Source: Solimonas flava DSM 18980
GTDB taxonomy: Bacteria; Pseudomonadota; Gammaproteobacteria; Nevskiales; Nevskiaceae
Assembly (NCBI RefSeq): GCF_000426685.1
Contig: NZ_AUFV01000018.1
Location: 1-64,000, forward strand
Reading direction: 5' to 3'
Length of the DNA stretch: 64,000 bases
Shown in pieces: positions 26,579 to 35,744 of the stretch. The notes beneath the pieces were generated by a model. The model made no database searches. It saw only the letters and a program-made list of their open reading frames with translations, and was not told the origin of the DNA. The position numbers and the translations under genes were made by a program. The first letter of the stretch is position 1. Each line of letters opens with the position of its first letter.

Positions 26579-28351
26579 GTGTACAGATTCAGGACCGCTT
26601 GGTTCGCGTTCGGCATGCTCGCAGCCGGCGTCGCGGTCGCCGCCGCGCAGGACGATGTCAAAGCCCCCCCGGAGACGGCCGCCCCCTTGCACAGCGAGGC
26701 CGCGGCGCCCGCCTCGAGCGCTGCTGCCGCCTTGCCAAGCTCGGTGCCCGGCTTCGCGACGCCCGGGCTCGGTACGCCGGCGATCGGCCGGGACTTCCCC
26801 CGCTATGACGCGCTCAAGCCGGCGGTGCAGTTCTGGACCAAGGTCTTCAGCCAGTACTCCGATCTGCAGAGCGTCGTGCACTCGTCGGTCTATCCGAACA
26901 AGGTCTTCACGGTGCTCGACTACCGCGACGCCGCGACCGTCACCGACCGCTTCGTGCTCGACAAGCGCCGGCGCGCCGAAGAGCAGGCCGCCAAGGACCG
27001 CGTCGACGAACTGCTCAAGCAGGTGCAGGCCAAGCAGTACGCGCCCGAGACGATGACGATCGAGGAGCGGCGCCTCTACGACCTGTTCGCCGACGTGCCG
27101 GGCGCCGACAAGTTCAAGCAGCAGATCGGCACGGCGCGCGTCCAGCGCGGCCTCAAGGAACGCACCGAGAACGCGCTCGAGGTCTCGAACCGTTACCTGC
27201 CGTCGATGGAGCAGACCTTCCGCGGCTACAACCTGCCGGCCCAGCTGACGCGGCTGCCGCTGGTCGAATCGAGCTTCAATCTCGACGCCTACTCGAAGTC
27301 CGGCGCCGCCGGCATCTGGCAGTTCATCCCGTCGTCGGCGCGCATCTACATGCGCCTCAACGACGTCGTCGATGACCGCCGCGATCCATGGACCTCGACC
27401 GACGGCGCCGCGCGCCATCTGCGCGACGACTACGCCCGCCTGCAGGACTGGCCGCTGGCGATCACCGCGTACAACCACGGCCGCAACGGCATCGCGCGCG
27501 CGCTCGACGCGGTCAACGGCCGCACGCTGATCGACCTGATCGAGCGCTACGACGGCCCGCGCTTCGGCTTCGCGTCGCGCAACTACTATGCGGAGTTCCT
27601 CGCCGCGGTCGACGTCGAGCGCGCCTACCGCGAGCGCGCCGGCCAGGCGCGCAACGCCAATCCGCTGGAGTTCGAGATCGTCGAAACCCAGCACTACGTC
27701 CCGTACGAAACGCTGCGGCGGCTCTGCGGCGCCAGCGACGAGACCTTCCAGCGCCTTAACCCGGCGTACCGGCCGGAAGTGATCGAAGGCAAGCTCTACG
27801 TGCCGCCCGGTCATCTGATCCGCGTCCCGTACGGCAGCGCGCGCACCTTCGAAGTCGGCTACGCCAAGCTCGGCAACCACGAGCGCTTCGACAACCAGCG
27901 GGCGATGTTCCTGCTGCATCGCGTCGCCAGCGGCGACAGCCTCGGCAAGATCGCGCGCCGCTACGGCATCGCGCAGAGCGCGATCCTCAAGGTCAACGAT
28001 CTGAAGTCGGCGCACAAGCTGCGCGTCGGCGAGGTGCTGAAGATTCCGCCGAAGACCGAATCGCGGCCCGGACCGATCACCGTCGCCGTCGGCGATTCGA
28101 CGCCGCAGCAGACGCTGCAGCAGAAGCTGAGCGAAGCACGCAAGGAACAGAGCGACAACGCCAGCGCGCGCACCAAGGCCCGCAGCCGCAGCAAGCCGTC
28201 GTACCGCACGCATCAGGTCCGCTCCGGACAGACGCTCAGCGGCATCGCCGACCGCTACAACGTCAGCGTCGCCGACCTGCGTGCCGCCAACAATCTGAAG
28301 GGCTCGACGATCCGCGTCGGTCAGAAGCTGCGCGTGCCGCTCGACAGCTGA
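26579..28351 (+). CDS. mltD: MltD-type lytic transglycosylase with LysM domains
   Basis: 590 aa from a GTG at 26579 with GGAG 5 bp upstream; this start gives a signal peptide (FRTAWFAFGMLAAGVAVAAA). An ATG at 26501 is in frame but lacks those merits. Domains: Pro/Ala-rich spacer, SLT lysozyme-like domain about residues 200-340 (catalytic Glu in LPLVESSFNLDAYSKSGAAG, then GIWQFIP and ITAYNHG), a degenerate LysM near VPYETLRRLCGAS, and two clear LysM repeats (HRVASGDSLGKIARRYG; HQVRSGQTLSGIADRYN). Cleaves peptidoglycan to 1,6-anhydro products in the periplasm. Confidence 0.92.
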   Translation: MYRFRTAWFAFGMLAAGVAVAAAQDDVKAPPETAAPLHSEAAAPASSAAAALPSSVPGFATPGLGTPAIGRDFPRYDALKPAVQFWTKVFSQYSDLQSVVHSSVYPNKVFTVLDYRDAATVTDRFVLDKRRRAEEQAAKDRVDELLKQVQAKQYAPETMTIEERRLYDLFADVPGADKFKQQIGTARVQRGLKERTENALEVSNRYLPSMEQTFRGYNLPAQLTRLPLVESSFNLDAYSKSGAAGIWQFIPSSARIYMRLNDVVDDRRDPWTSTDGAARHLRDDYARLQDWPLAITAYNHGRNGIARALDAVNGRTLIDLIERYDGPRFGFASRNYYAEFLAAVDVERAYRERAGQARNANPLEFEIVETQHYVPYETLRRLCGASDETFQRLNPAYRPEVIEGKLYVPPGHLIRVPYGSARTFEVGYAKLGNHERFDNQRAMFLLHRVASGDSLGKIARRYGIAQSAILKVNDLKSAHKLRVGEVLKIPPKTESRPGPITVAVGDSTPQQTLQQKLSEARKEQSDNASARTKARSRSKPSYRTHQVRSGQTLSGIADRYNVSVADLRAANNLKGSTIRVGQKLRVPLDS

Positions 28352-28366
28352 AGCGCGGCCGCGCGC

Positions 28367-28858
28367 TCACAGCCACCAGGCAAAACCGAACACCAGCAGC
28401 ATCGTCAGGCACAGCGCGAGCTTGGCGATGCTGCCGGCGAGCAGGCCGAGCCAGGTCGCGATGCCGACGCGCGCCGCATGCTCGACGCGGCTCTGCGCGA
28501 CCAGCTCGCCGATCACGGCGCCGACGAAAGGCCCGAGCAGCAGGCCGGGCAATCCGAAGAACAGGCCGATGATGCTGCCGAGCAGCGCGCCGCTCACCGC
28601 CTGCCGGCTGGCGCCGACCTTGCGGGCGCCGAGCGCCGAGGCGACGAAGTCGATCACCACCGTCAGCACGACGATCAGCCCGAGCAGCGTCAGCGTCGGC
28701 CAGCCGACATGGCGATAGCCGTCGATCAGCGCGATCAGCCACAGGCCGAAGAACACCAGCGGCGCGCCGGGCAGGATCGGCAGCAGCGTGCCGATCAGGC
28801 CAGCGACGATGAGCACGAGCGCGAGGGTCCAGCCGAGGATCGGCCACAAGCTTTCCAT
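28367..28858 (-). CDS. DUF456 family membrane protein
   Basis: 163 aa from ATG 28858; extra in-frame residues upstream run into the divergent gene's leader. Three to four hydrophobic segments with the family's Gly-rich motifs (GTLLPILPGAPLVFFG, GLFFGLPGLLLGPFVGA). Function unknown. Convergent with the transglycosylase and divergent from the DUF3336-patatin with only 65 bp between start codons. Confidence 0.85.
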   Translation of the reverse strand: MESLWPILGWTLALVLIVAGLIGTLLPILPGAPLVFFGLWLIALIDGYRHVGWPTLTLLGLIVVLTVVIDFVASALGARKVGASRQAVSGALLGSIIGLFFGLPGLLLGPFVGAVIGELVAQSRVEHAARVGIATWLGLLAGSIAKLALCLTMLLVFGFAWWL

Positions 28859-28923
28859 CGGTGCGATTTTCCCAGTTGAACGGCGCTGCACTGTGCGCGG
28901 CTTTGGTCCTACACTCAAGCCAA

Positions 28924-30408
28924 ATGAAGAACCCGCCCCGCCTCGCCCGCCGCGTTGTTCGCGATCGTCTGCGCGATCTGGCTGCCGCACCGGACTATCG
29001 CAGCTGGCGGGAAATCGCCACCGAGCTGGACCACCTCGAAGGCGGCGACGCCTGGAAGCAGGACGACACCAGCGACGACTACGACTACCTGCTGATCCAG
29101 GAACGCCTGCGGCAGATGCGCGCGCTGCGCAAGCGCGGCGACGCGCGCCAGCTGGCCTTCGACCTGTACGAAGGCCTGCATGGCAATCTCGGCAATATCT
29201 CCAATCCGGCGCTGTACGGCGTCGCCCGCCTCGGCACCAAGCGCCTGATCGAGGAGTACATCGCCGAGGTCGCGCGCTGCCTCGATTTCCTCTGCGCCGG
29301 CGACTTCCCCGACTTCGGCTTCGAGGACAAGATCCAGTTCTTCAAGCGCACGGCGACGACGTTCGGCCGCTCGGCGCTGATGCTGTCCGGCGGCGGCACG
29401 CTCGGCATGTTCCACCTCGGCGTCATCAAGGCCCTGCACGGCGAGCGCCTGCTGCCACGCGTGCTGTCCGGCGCCTCGGCCGGCTCGATCATCGCCAGCG
29501 CGGTCGCGGTGCGCAGCGACGACGAGATCAGCGCGATGTTGGCGCCGGGCGGCCTCAACCTTGAGGCCTTCCAGGCACTCGGCTGGCGCGAAATGATGCG
29601 CAAGGGTTTCGTGATGGACGGCGCCCAGCTCGAACGCTGCCTCGCCGCCAACATCGGCGACGACAGCTTCGTCGACGCCTTCGAGCGCACGCGCCGCATC
29701 GTCAGCATCACCGTGTCGCCGGCCGAGGCGCACCAGCAGGGCCGCCTGCTGAATTACCTGACGGCGCCGCACGTGCTGATGCGCAAGGCGGTGCTCGCAT
29801 CCTGCGCCGTGCCGGGCATCTTCCCGCCGGTGCAGCTGGAGGCGCGCGACTACGAGCGGCGCATCGTGCCGTACCTGCCGAGCAAGCGCTGGATCGACGG
29901 CACGCTGTCCTCGGACCTGCCGATGCTGCGCCTCGCGCGCCTGCACAACGTCAATCACTACATCGCCAGTCAGACCAACCCGCACATCGTGCCGCTGCTG
30001 GCGAAGGCCGAACTCGAGCGCCGCGGCCTCGCGCCGCTGGCGGCGGATCTGATCAAGCAGGGCGGCAGCGGTGCCCTGCGCCTGGCACGAAAGCATCTGG
30101 ACCCGTACGGCGGCGGCCGCCTGCTCGGCCAGATCGACAACATCGTGCAGCAGCGCTACTCGGGCGACGTCAACATCTTCCCGGTGCCGTCGCACCGCCG
30201 CATCCTGCGCCTGTTCAGCAACCCCAGCCACGACGACATCCAGCATTACATCGTCGAGGGCGAGCGCGCGACCTGGCCGAAGCTGGAGCGCATCCGCCTG
30301 CAGACGCGGATCTCGCGCACCTTCGAGGACTGCATCCGTCTGCTCAAGGAACGCGAGCACGCGCGGGTCAAGCCGCGGCCGCGCAAGCCGCTGCGCGCAG
30401 CCGGCTGA
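28924..30408 (+). CDS. DUF3336-patatin phospholipase/triacylglycerol lipase
   Basis: 494 aa from ATG 28924. N-terminal DUF3336 (YRSWREIATELDHLEGGDAWK) precedes a patatin domain: oxyanion GGGTLGMFHLGVIKAL, nucleophile elbow SGASAGSIIAS, catalytic Asp in RWIDGTL. This is the architecture of the yeast Tgl3/4/5 and plant SDP1 neutral lipases; bacterial homologues are probably storage-lipid or phospholipid hydrolases. No signal peptide, so cytoplasmic or membrane-associated. With the WS/DGAT at 14.9 kb it suggests a storage-lipid cycle, which is inference. Confidence 0.88.
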   Translation: MKNPPRLARRVVRDRLRDLAAAPDYRSWREIATELDHLEGGDAWKQDDTSDDYDYLLIQERLRQMRALRKRGDARQLAFDLYEGLHGNLGNISNPALYGVARLGTKRLIEEYIAEVARCLDFLCAGDFPDFGFEDKIQFFKRTATTFGRSALMLSGGGTLGMFHLGVIKALHGERLLPRVLSGASAGSIIASAVAVRSDDEISAMLAPGGLNLEAFQALGWREMMRKGFVMDGAQLERCLAANIGDDSFVDAFERTRRIVSITVSPAEAHQQGRLLNYLTAPHVLMRKAVLASCAVPGIFPPVQLEARDYERRIVPYLPSKRWIDGTLSSDLPMLRLARLHNVNHYIASQTNPHIVPLLAKAELERRGLAPLAADLIKQGGSGALRLARKHLDPYGGGRLLGQIDNIVQQRYSGDVNIFPVPSHRRILRLFSNPSHDDIQHYIVEGERATWPKLERIRLQTRISRTFEDCIRLLKEREHARVKPRPRKPLRAAG

Positions 30409-30545
30409 GCGCCGCCGACCGAAGCCGCCGATCGCCGCACGGCGATTGTTGCATCCGCGGCACGAAGGTTTTGCCGCCGCAGCGGCTGTCCGCCGCGTGA
30501 TGGCAACGGCATGCTGCCGCCCGCCATCCGCCGTGGAGAAACCCC

Positions 30546-31784
30546 GTGCCGCGCCAGCTGCTCGTCGTGCTGCTCGCCTGTCTGCTGCTGCCCTTGCGCG
30601 CCCTCGCCGGCGACACGGCCTGGCTGGTGACCTGGACCGCCAGCCCGCAGGCCCCCTGGACCGGTGATTTTCCGCTGCCGCTCGGCGTACCCGAACGGCT
30701 ATGGCAACAGACGATCCGCCAGAAGGCCCGCATCAGCATCGGCGGTCATCGCGTCCGCGTGCTGCTGTCGAACGAGTACGGCACGCAGCCGCTGCTGATC
30801 GGCGCCGCGCATCTGGCGCTCGCCGGCCCCGGTGCGGCGATCGTCGCCGGCAGCGATCGCGTGCTGACCTTCGGCGGCCAGCCGACGGCGCTCATCCCGC
30901 CGGGCGCGCCGCTGCTCAGCGACGCGGTCGATCTCGACGTCGGCGCGCTCGCGACCGTCAGCGTCAGCCTCTACCTGCCGCAGCCGACACCCGTGTCGAC
31001 TTTCCACTGGGACGCACGGCAGACCGCCTTTGTCGGCAACGGCGACCAGACCGGCGCAGCGCTGCTGAGCACCGATGCGCAGCTGCAGTCGCGCCTGTTC
31101 GTGCGCGACATCATCGTCGAAGCGCCGGCCACCGCGCGCACCGTCGTCGCGTTCGGCGATTCGATCACCGACGGCAACGGCTCGACGCCGGATGCCCAGC
31201 ACCGCTGGCCGGATTTCCTCGCGGCAAGGCTCGCCGGCGACCAGGTCGCCGTGCTCAACGCCGGCATCTCGGGCGCGCGGCTGCTGCGCGACCGCATGGG
31301 CGCCAGCGCGCTCGCACGCTTCGATCGCGACGTGCTGAGCCAGCCGCATCTGCGCACGGTCATCGTGCTGATGGGCATCAACGACATCGCCTGGCCCGGC
31401 CATGTGTTCGCGCCGACGGACGCGCCGGTCACGGCCGACGCGATCATCGATGCCTACCGCCAGCTGATCGCCCGCGCGCATTTGCGCGGCGTTCGCATCG
31501 TCGGCGCGACTCTGACGCCGTTCGAAGGCGCGCTCGCCGGCACGCCGTTCGCCGGCTATTACCGCGCCGAGCGCGATGCGCTGCGCCGGGACGTCAATCG
31601 CTGGATACGCGACGGCGGCGAGTTCGACGCAGTCGTCGACTTCGATGCGCTGCTGCGCGACCCGCAGCGTCCGCAACGGATGCTGCCGCGCTACGACTCC
31701 GGCGATCATCTGCATCCGGGCGACGCCGGCTATCGGGCGATGGCCGACGCGCTCGATGCCGGCCGGCTGTTCGGCGGCGGCTGA
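30546..31784 (+). CDS. Secreted GDSL/SGNH esterase
   Basis: 412 aa, GTG start at 30546 behind GGAG. Signal peptide PRQLLVVLLACLLLPLRALA. SGNH blocks: VVAFGDSITDGNGS (Ser nucleophile), NAGISGARLL (Gly), MGINDIAWPG (Asn) and SGDHLHPGDAGY (Asp-His). An N-terminal beta-rich domain of about 170 residues precedes it, as in the large SGNH family resembling DUF459-free plant-type esterases. Probably acts on carbohydrate esters or lipids in the periplasm or outside. Monocistronic. Confidence 0.9.
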   Translation: MPRQLLVVLLACLLLPLRALAGDTAWLVTWTASPQAPWTGDFPLPLGVPERLWQQTIRQKARISIGGHRVRVLLSNEYGTQPLLIGAAHLALAGPGAAIVAGSDRVLTFGGQPTALIPPGAPLLSDAVDLDVGALATVSVSLYLPQPTPVSTFHWDARQTAFVGNGDQTGAALLSTDAQLQSRLFVRDIIVEAPATARTVVAFGDSITDGNGSTPDAQHRWPDFLAARLAGDQVAVLNAGISGARLLRDRMGASALARFDRDVLSQPHLRTVIVLMGINDIAWPGHVFAPTDAPVTADAIIDAYRQLIARAHLRGVRIVGATLTPFEGALAGTPFAGYYRAERDALRRDVNRWIRDGGEFDAVVDFDALLRDPQRPQRMLPRYDSGDHLHPGDAGYRAMADALDAGRLFGGG

Positions 31785-31804
31785 ACCCTTGCCGCCGCGG
31801 CGCG

Positions 31805-32212
31805 TCAGCCGCGCTGCTGCTTGAGCAGATCGCGGATCTCGGTCAGCAGCACTTCCTGCGCCGGCGGCGGCGCCGGCGGCGCGGGCTCGGCAGCCTTCTT
31901 CTGGTGCAGCTTGTTCATCAGCTTGACGAACAGGAAGATCGCGAAGGCGATGATGATGAAGTCGAAGATGGTCTGCAGGAACTTGCCGTAGCTGAGCAGC
32001 ACCGCGGCCTGCTCGCCGGCGGCCGGCTTGAGCGTGATCGCCAGATCGGAGAAGTCGACCCCGCCGACCAGCACGCCGATCGCCGGCGTGATGACGTCGG
32101 CGACCAGCGAGGAGACGATCTTGCCGAACGCGGCACCGATCACGACGCCGACCGCGAGGTCGACGACGTTGCCGCGCATCGCGAAATCCCTGAACTCCTG
32201 GATCATGCCCAT
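31805..32212 (-). CDS. mscL: Large-conductance mechanosensitive channel MscL
   Basis: 135 aa, normal length. N-terminal [22 protein letters not shown]1 with the pore-lining pattern [20 protein letters not shown], periplasmic loop, TM2 [19 protein letters not shown] and a C-terminal helix [11 protein letters not shown] after a Pro/Ala linker. Opens under membrane tension to release solutes in osmotic downshock. The start overlaps the stop of the upstream epimerase gene by one base (TGATG) and its GGAG lies inside that gene, so it is translationally coupled to it. Confidence 0.96.
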   Translation of the reverse strand: MGMIQEFRDFAMRGNVVDLAVGVVIGAAFGKIVSSLVADVITPAIGVLVGGVDFSDLAITLKPAAGEQAAVLLSYGKFLQTIFDFIIIAFAIFLFVKLMNKLHQKKAAEPAPPAPPPAQEVLLTEIRDLLKQQRG

Positions 32213-33120
32213 CACGCCACTCCTTTCGTGCGTATCGTATCTTCGGCTGCCAGGCAGGCCGGCAAGCCGTGCTCGAGATCGGGGTAGCGCGGCGAAAAAT
32301 GCAGCTCCTCGCGCAGGCGCTCCGTCCGCAGCCGCTTCGATTCTTCCATAAACGACCACATCGCGGGAGTCAGCGCCCGGCGCGCGTCCTCGAGGCCGAG
32401 CTGCGGCGGTTCCGGCAAACCGAGCAGACGCGCGCAGCGGATGAAGTAGTCGGCCATCGTCGTCGGCGTCCCGTCGGCGACGTGGTACGCGCGGCCGGCA
32501 CGACCGAACGCGGCGGCGTGCAGCGCCGCTTCGGCGAGATCGTCGGCGTGAATGCGATTGCTGTACGGAGATTCCGCTGCGCGCAGCACCGGCAGGCCGC
32601 GGCGCAGGCGCTCGACCGGCAGACGCCCGGGACCGTAGATGCCCGGCACACGCAGGATCACGGCCGCGGCGCCGCCCTGCGCCTGCGCATCGAGCAGCGC
32701 GCGTTCGGCGTCGGCGCGGCGCAGGCCGCGCGCGCTGCGCGGCGCCAGCGGCTCGTCCTCGTCGATCCAGCGGCCGCCGCAATCGCCGTAGACCGCCGAG
32801 GTCGAGATGTAGACGATGCGGTCGATGCGACCGCGCTGCGCGGCGAGCCAGCCACGCAGGCGCGCGTCCCGCTCGCCGCCGTCGGGCGGCGGCGCGAACC
32901 AGAACAGCAGCGGCACATCGCCGACGTCGCCCGGCGCGTCGAGATCCTCGATGCGCGGCCGCACGCCGAGCGCGGCGAGCGGCGCCGCCTTTTGCCGGTC
33001 GCGGACGATTGCCGTAACCTCGCGGCCCAGCGCGCGCAGCCGCCGGGCGACGCGCAGACCGACGTCGCCGCATCCGGCAATCAGCGCCGACGGCGGCAGC
33101 TTCGCTTGCAGGGTATCCAT
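32212..33120 (-). CDS. NAD-dependent epimerase/dehydratase-like protein (YeeZ type)
   Basis: 302 aa. Atypical extended SDR: Rossmann start [18 protein letters not shown], then [13 protein letters not shown] and a C-terminal half with [16 protein letters not shown]. Similar proteins are annotated as NAD-dependent epimerase or YeeZ-like; no reaction is established and the YxxxK is not obvious. Its ATG (33118-33120) overlaps the ATG of the divergent reductase at 33119, leaving no room for promoters between them. Co-transcribed with mscL. Confidence 0.82.
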   Translation of the reverse strand: MDTLQAKLPPSALIAGCGDVGLRVARRLRALGREVTAIVRDRQKAAPLAALGVRPRIEDLDAPGDVGDVPLLFWFAPPPDGGERDARLRGWLAAQRGRIDRIVYISTSAVYGDCGGRWIDEDEPLAPRSARGLRRADAERALLDAQAQGGAAAVILRVPGIYGPGRLPVERLRRGLPVLRAAESPYSNRIHADDLAEAALHAAAFGRAGRAYHVADGTPTTMADYFIRCARLLGLPEPPQLGLEDARRALTPAMWSFMEESKRLRTERLREELHFSPRYPDLEHGLPACLAAEDTIRTKGVA

Positions 33121-34138
33121 GAGTCACAGAGTTTACCTGGCCGACCGGCCGCAGCATTTCGACGTCGCCGAAGGCGAGCCCCTGCTGACGGCGGGTCTGC
33201 GCCATGGCTTCGCGCTGCCGTTCGGCTGCCAGTCGGGCGGCTGCGGCTCCTGCCGCGTGCGGCTGGTGTCCGGCACGATCGACTATCCGTTTCCGCCGCC
33301 GGCGCTGTCGCAGGCCGAGCGCGACGCCGGCTACATCCTGATGTGCCTGACGCGCGCCACCTCGGACCTGACGATCGCGCTGCACCAGCCGCCGCAGATC
33401 GACAGCCTGCGGCCGCGCCAGCTGCCGGTGCGCGCCGTGAAGAAGGAATGGCTCGCGCACGACGTGCTCGGCCTGACGCTGAAGCTGCCGAAGGGCGACG
33501 GCTTCCAGTATCTGCCCGGCCAGTACATCGACCTGCTGCTCGATGATGGCCGCCGGCGCAGCTTCTCGGTCGCCAATCGACCGAACGGCGAGACGCTGGA
33601 GCTGCACGTGCGCGTGACACCGAACGGCCGCTTCGCGAACTGGGCCGCCAACGAAATGCCGGAGCGCGCGATCCTGCGTCTCGAAGGTCCGCTTGGCGCG
33701 TTCTATCTGCGCGAGGATTCGTCACGCCCGATCGTCATGGTCGCCGGCGGCACCGGCATCGCGCCGATCCACGCCATGCTCGGCGAACTGCTGTCGGGCG
33801 GCCGGCCGCGCAGCGTGCACCTGTTCTGGGGCGTGCGCGGCGAGCGCGATCTTTATCTCGACGCGCGCCTGCGCGGCTGGGCGGCGGCGCACCCGCAATT
33901 CCGCTACACGCCGGTGCTGTCGGATGCCGACGCCGCATGGACCGGCGCGCGCGGCCTGGTGCACGAAGCCGTGCTCGCCGCATATCCGGTGCTGAGCGGC
34001 TATGAAGCCTACCTGTCCGGACCGCCGGTCATGGTGCGCGCCGGCAAGGAGGCTTTCGTGCGCGCCGGCCTCGATGCCGACCACCTCTACTACGACTCCT
34101 TCGATTACGCCTTCGAGACCTGGCCGCAGCTCGGCTGA
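33119..34138 (+). CDS. 2Fe-2S/FAD oxidoreductase (CDP-6-deoxy-glucoseen reductase-like)
   Basis: 339 aa. N-terminal plant-type 2Fe-2S ferredoxin with the Cys pattern [11 protein letters not shown]...LMC (about residues 36-76), then a ferredoxin-reductase module: FAD motif [11 protein letters not shown] and NAD(P) motif [14 protein letters not shown]. Such proteins feed electrons from NAD(P)H to an oxygenase or dehydrase; also found as AscD-like or phenol-hydroxylase reductases. No oxygenase partner lies nearby. Start ATG 33119 is firm because the ferredoxin fold begins at once. Confidence 0.87.
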   Translation: MSHRVYLADRPQHFDVAEGEPLLTAGLRHGFALPFGCQSGGCGSCRVRLVSGTIDYPFPPPALSQAERDAGYILMCLTRATSDLTIALHQPPQIDSLRPRQLPVRAVKKEWLAHDVLGLTLKLPKGDGFQYLPGQYIDLLLDDGRRRSFSVANRPNGETLELHVRVTPNGRFANWAANEMPERAILRLEGPLGAFYLREDSSRPIVMVAGGTGIAPIHAMLGELLSGGRPRSVHLFWGVRGERDLYLDARLRGWAAAHPQFRYTPVLSDADAAWTGARGLVHEAVLAAYPVLSGYEAYLSGPPVMVRAGKEAFVRAGLDADHLYYDSFDYAFETWPQLG

Positions 34139-34193
34139 GCGCGGCCGGCATCCGCATCGCGAAAAAGGCGCGCGGCCGCGGCCGGCGCCTCGT

Positions 34194-34880
34194 TCACTCT
34201 CCGATCAGCTGCACCGCGTCGATCTCGTTCCAGCCTTCGACCGCACTGGTCGCCAGCGTCAGTCGCGCGCCCCTGGTCTTGTATGCGGTCGGCGCGAAGC
34301 TGCGCACGAACCACTGGATCTCGCCGCTCTCGTAGACGGTGTCGTCGGTGCCTTCCCAGACCGTGTGCCGGCCGCCGGCCTCGTCGATCAATTCGACCTT
34401 GATGATCGCGCCCGGCGCCGAGTTCTGGCGTACGCGCAGTTCGCGCGCGCTGACCGGCGTCGCGAACGAGGCCTCCAGCCACTCGATGCCGCCGTCGGCG
34501 CGCGCCGCCGCCCACGCGCGCGCATCGTCGCCGTAGTGTTCGACGTCGGGCTTGCCGGTCGCCTGCATCGGCGCATAGCCGTCGGTCGATGTCGCATCCT
34601 TCTCGGCGGAATAGGTCGAGCTCGCGCTTGCCGCCACGGCCCACTGGCCCTTGGCCTCGTCGAGGATCGCCTGCTCGGCCAGCGCCCGCTCGATGGCACG
34701 CTTTTTCTGCAGCGCCTCGCGCATGGCCGGATCGGCGGCCTCCGTGCCGGCGGCAGCGGCGGACTCGGCGCTCGGCGCCGCCGCGCTGGCGTCCGGCACG
34801 GCATCCTGCGATTTCTTGCCACAGGCGACGGTGGCGGCCAGACCGAGCAGCAGACCGCCGCGCAGGATTTCCTTGAACAT
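34194..34880 (-). CDS. Lipoprotein with discoidin (F5/8 type C)-like domain
   Basis: 228 aa. Lipobox LLGLAATVAC at residues 11-20 marks it as a lipoprotein; a low-complexity Ala/Ser linker follows. The C-terminal part has ATGKPDVEHYGDDARAWA, IEWLEASFATPVSARELRVRQ and a final strand NEIDAVQLIG, resembling F5/8 type C-like carbohydrate or ligand-binding beta-sandwiches. Anchored in the periplasm. Downstream of a LytTR two-component operon on the same strand but 108 bp away. Confidence 0.75.
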   Translation of the reverse strand: MFKEILRGGLLLGLAATVACGKKSQDAVPDASAAAPSAESAAAAGTEAADPAMREALQKKRAIERALAEQAILDEAKGQWAVAASASSTYSAEKDATSTDGYAPMQATGKPDVEHYGDDARAWAAARADGGIEWLEASFATPVSARELRVRQNSAPGAIIKVELIDEAGGRHTVWEGTDDTVYESGEIQWFVRSFAPTAYKTRGARLTLATSAVEGWNEIDAVQLIGE

Positions 34881-34988
34881 GAGCCACGCTCCCTGTGTAT
34901 GACGGCGCGCAGTCTAGGTAGCCATCACCGGCCTTGTTGCGCGGCAGTCCTCAGTTGTCGCGCAAGTGTGCGAATGGCCACACATCGC

Positions 34989-35744
34989 TCAGTCGGTCTC
35001 GCCGGCGGAACCGGCGACCGGCGTGACCAGCAGCGCCTGCACGCGCGCGCGGAAATTGCGCCCGGTATGGACCCGCCGCTCGCCACGCAGCTCCAGGCGA
35101 AAGCGCCCGGAGCCCTGCGGCCGGATCGCTCGGATCGCGCCGACGCGCACCACCGCCGAACGGTGCAGCTGCACAAAGCGCGCCGGATCGAGGCCGGCGA
35201 GAAATTCGCGCAGCGTGCGCCGCACGACGTAGGTCCGGTCGATCGCGTGAATGTCGAGATAGTTACCGCGCGCGACGATCAGATCGATGTCGTCAAGCGC
35301 GACCAGATGCGTGCTGGGGCCGAGCGGCAAGGCGATGCGCGCGTGCGGCGCATCCGCCGCCGGCGGTGAGCGTCCGTCCAGCGCCCGCAGGCGCGCAACG
35401 GTGTCGCGCAGACGGTCCTCGGCGACCGGCTTGACGAGGTAGTCGAGCGCGCGCGCGTCGAAGGCGCGCACGGCATGTTCCGAGTAGGCGGTCACGAAGA
35501 CCACCACCGGCGGCGTCCCGGGCCAGCGCTGCAGCGCGCCGAAACCGCCGCCGCCCGGCATCTCGATATCGAGGAACAATGCGTCGAGCGGCACGCGGCC
35601 GGCCTCGTGCAGCAATTCCTCGGCATCGACGCATTCCAGCGCGATGCGAATCCGCTCGCCGTCGATCTTCTGCAGCAGGCGGCGCAGGCGCGCGCGCGCC
35701 AGCGGCTCGTCGTCGACGATCGCCACCTGCAGCGGCGCGCTCAT
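34989..35744 (-). CDS. LytTR response regulator
   Basis: 251 aa. Receiver domain: VAIVDDEPLARARLRRLL, phosphoacceptor in LFLDIEMPG, TAYSEHAV and YLVKPVAEDRL. C-terminal LytTR DNA-binding domain: LIVARGNYLDIHAIDRTY, VRRTLREFLAG and FVQLHRSAVVRVGAI. Its start overlaps the histidine kinase end by 4 bp (ATGA). Homologous in architecture to the AlgR at 43.5 kb but a separate pair. Confidence 0.93.
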   Translation of the reverse strand: MSAPLQVAIVDDEPLARARLRRLLQKIDGERIRIALECVDAEELLHEAGRVPLDALFLDIEMPGGGGFGALQRWPGTPPVVVFVTAYSEHAVRAFDARALDYLVKPVAEDRLRDTVARLRALDGRSPPAADAPHARIALPLGPSTHLVALDDIDLIVARGNYLDIHAIDRTYVVRRTLREFLAGLDPARFVQLHRSAVVRVGAIRAIRPQGSGRFRLELRGERRVHTGRNFRARVQALLVTPVAGSAGETD

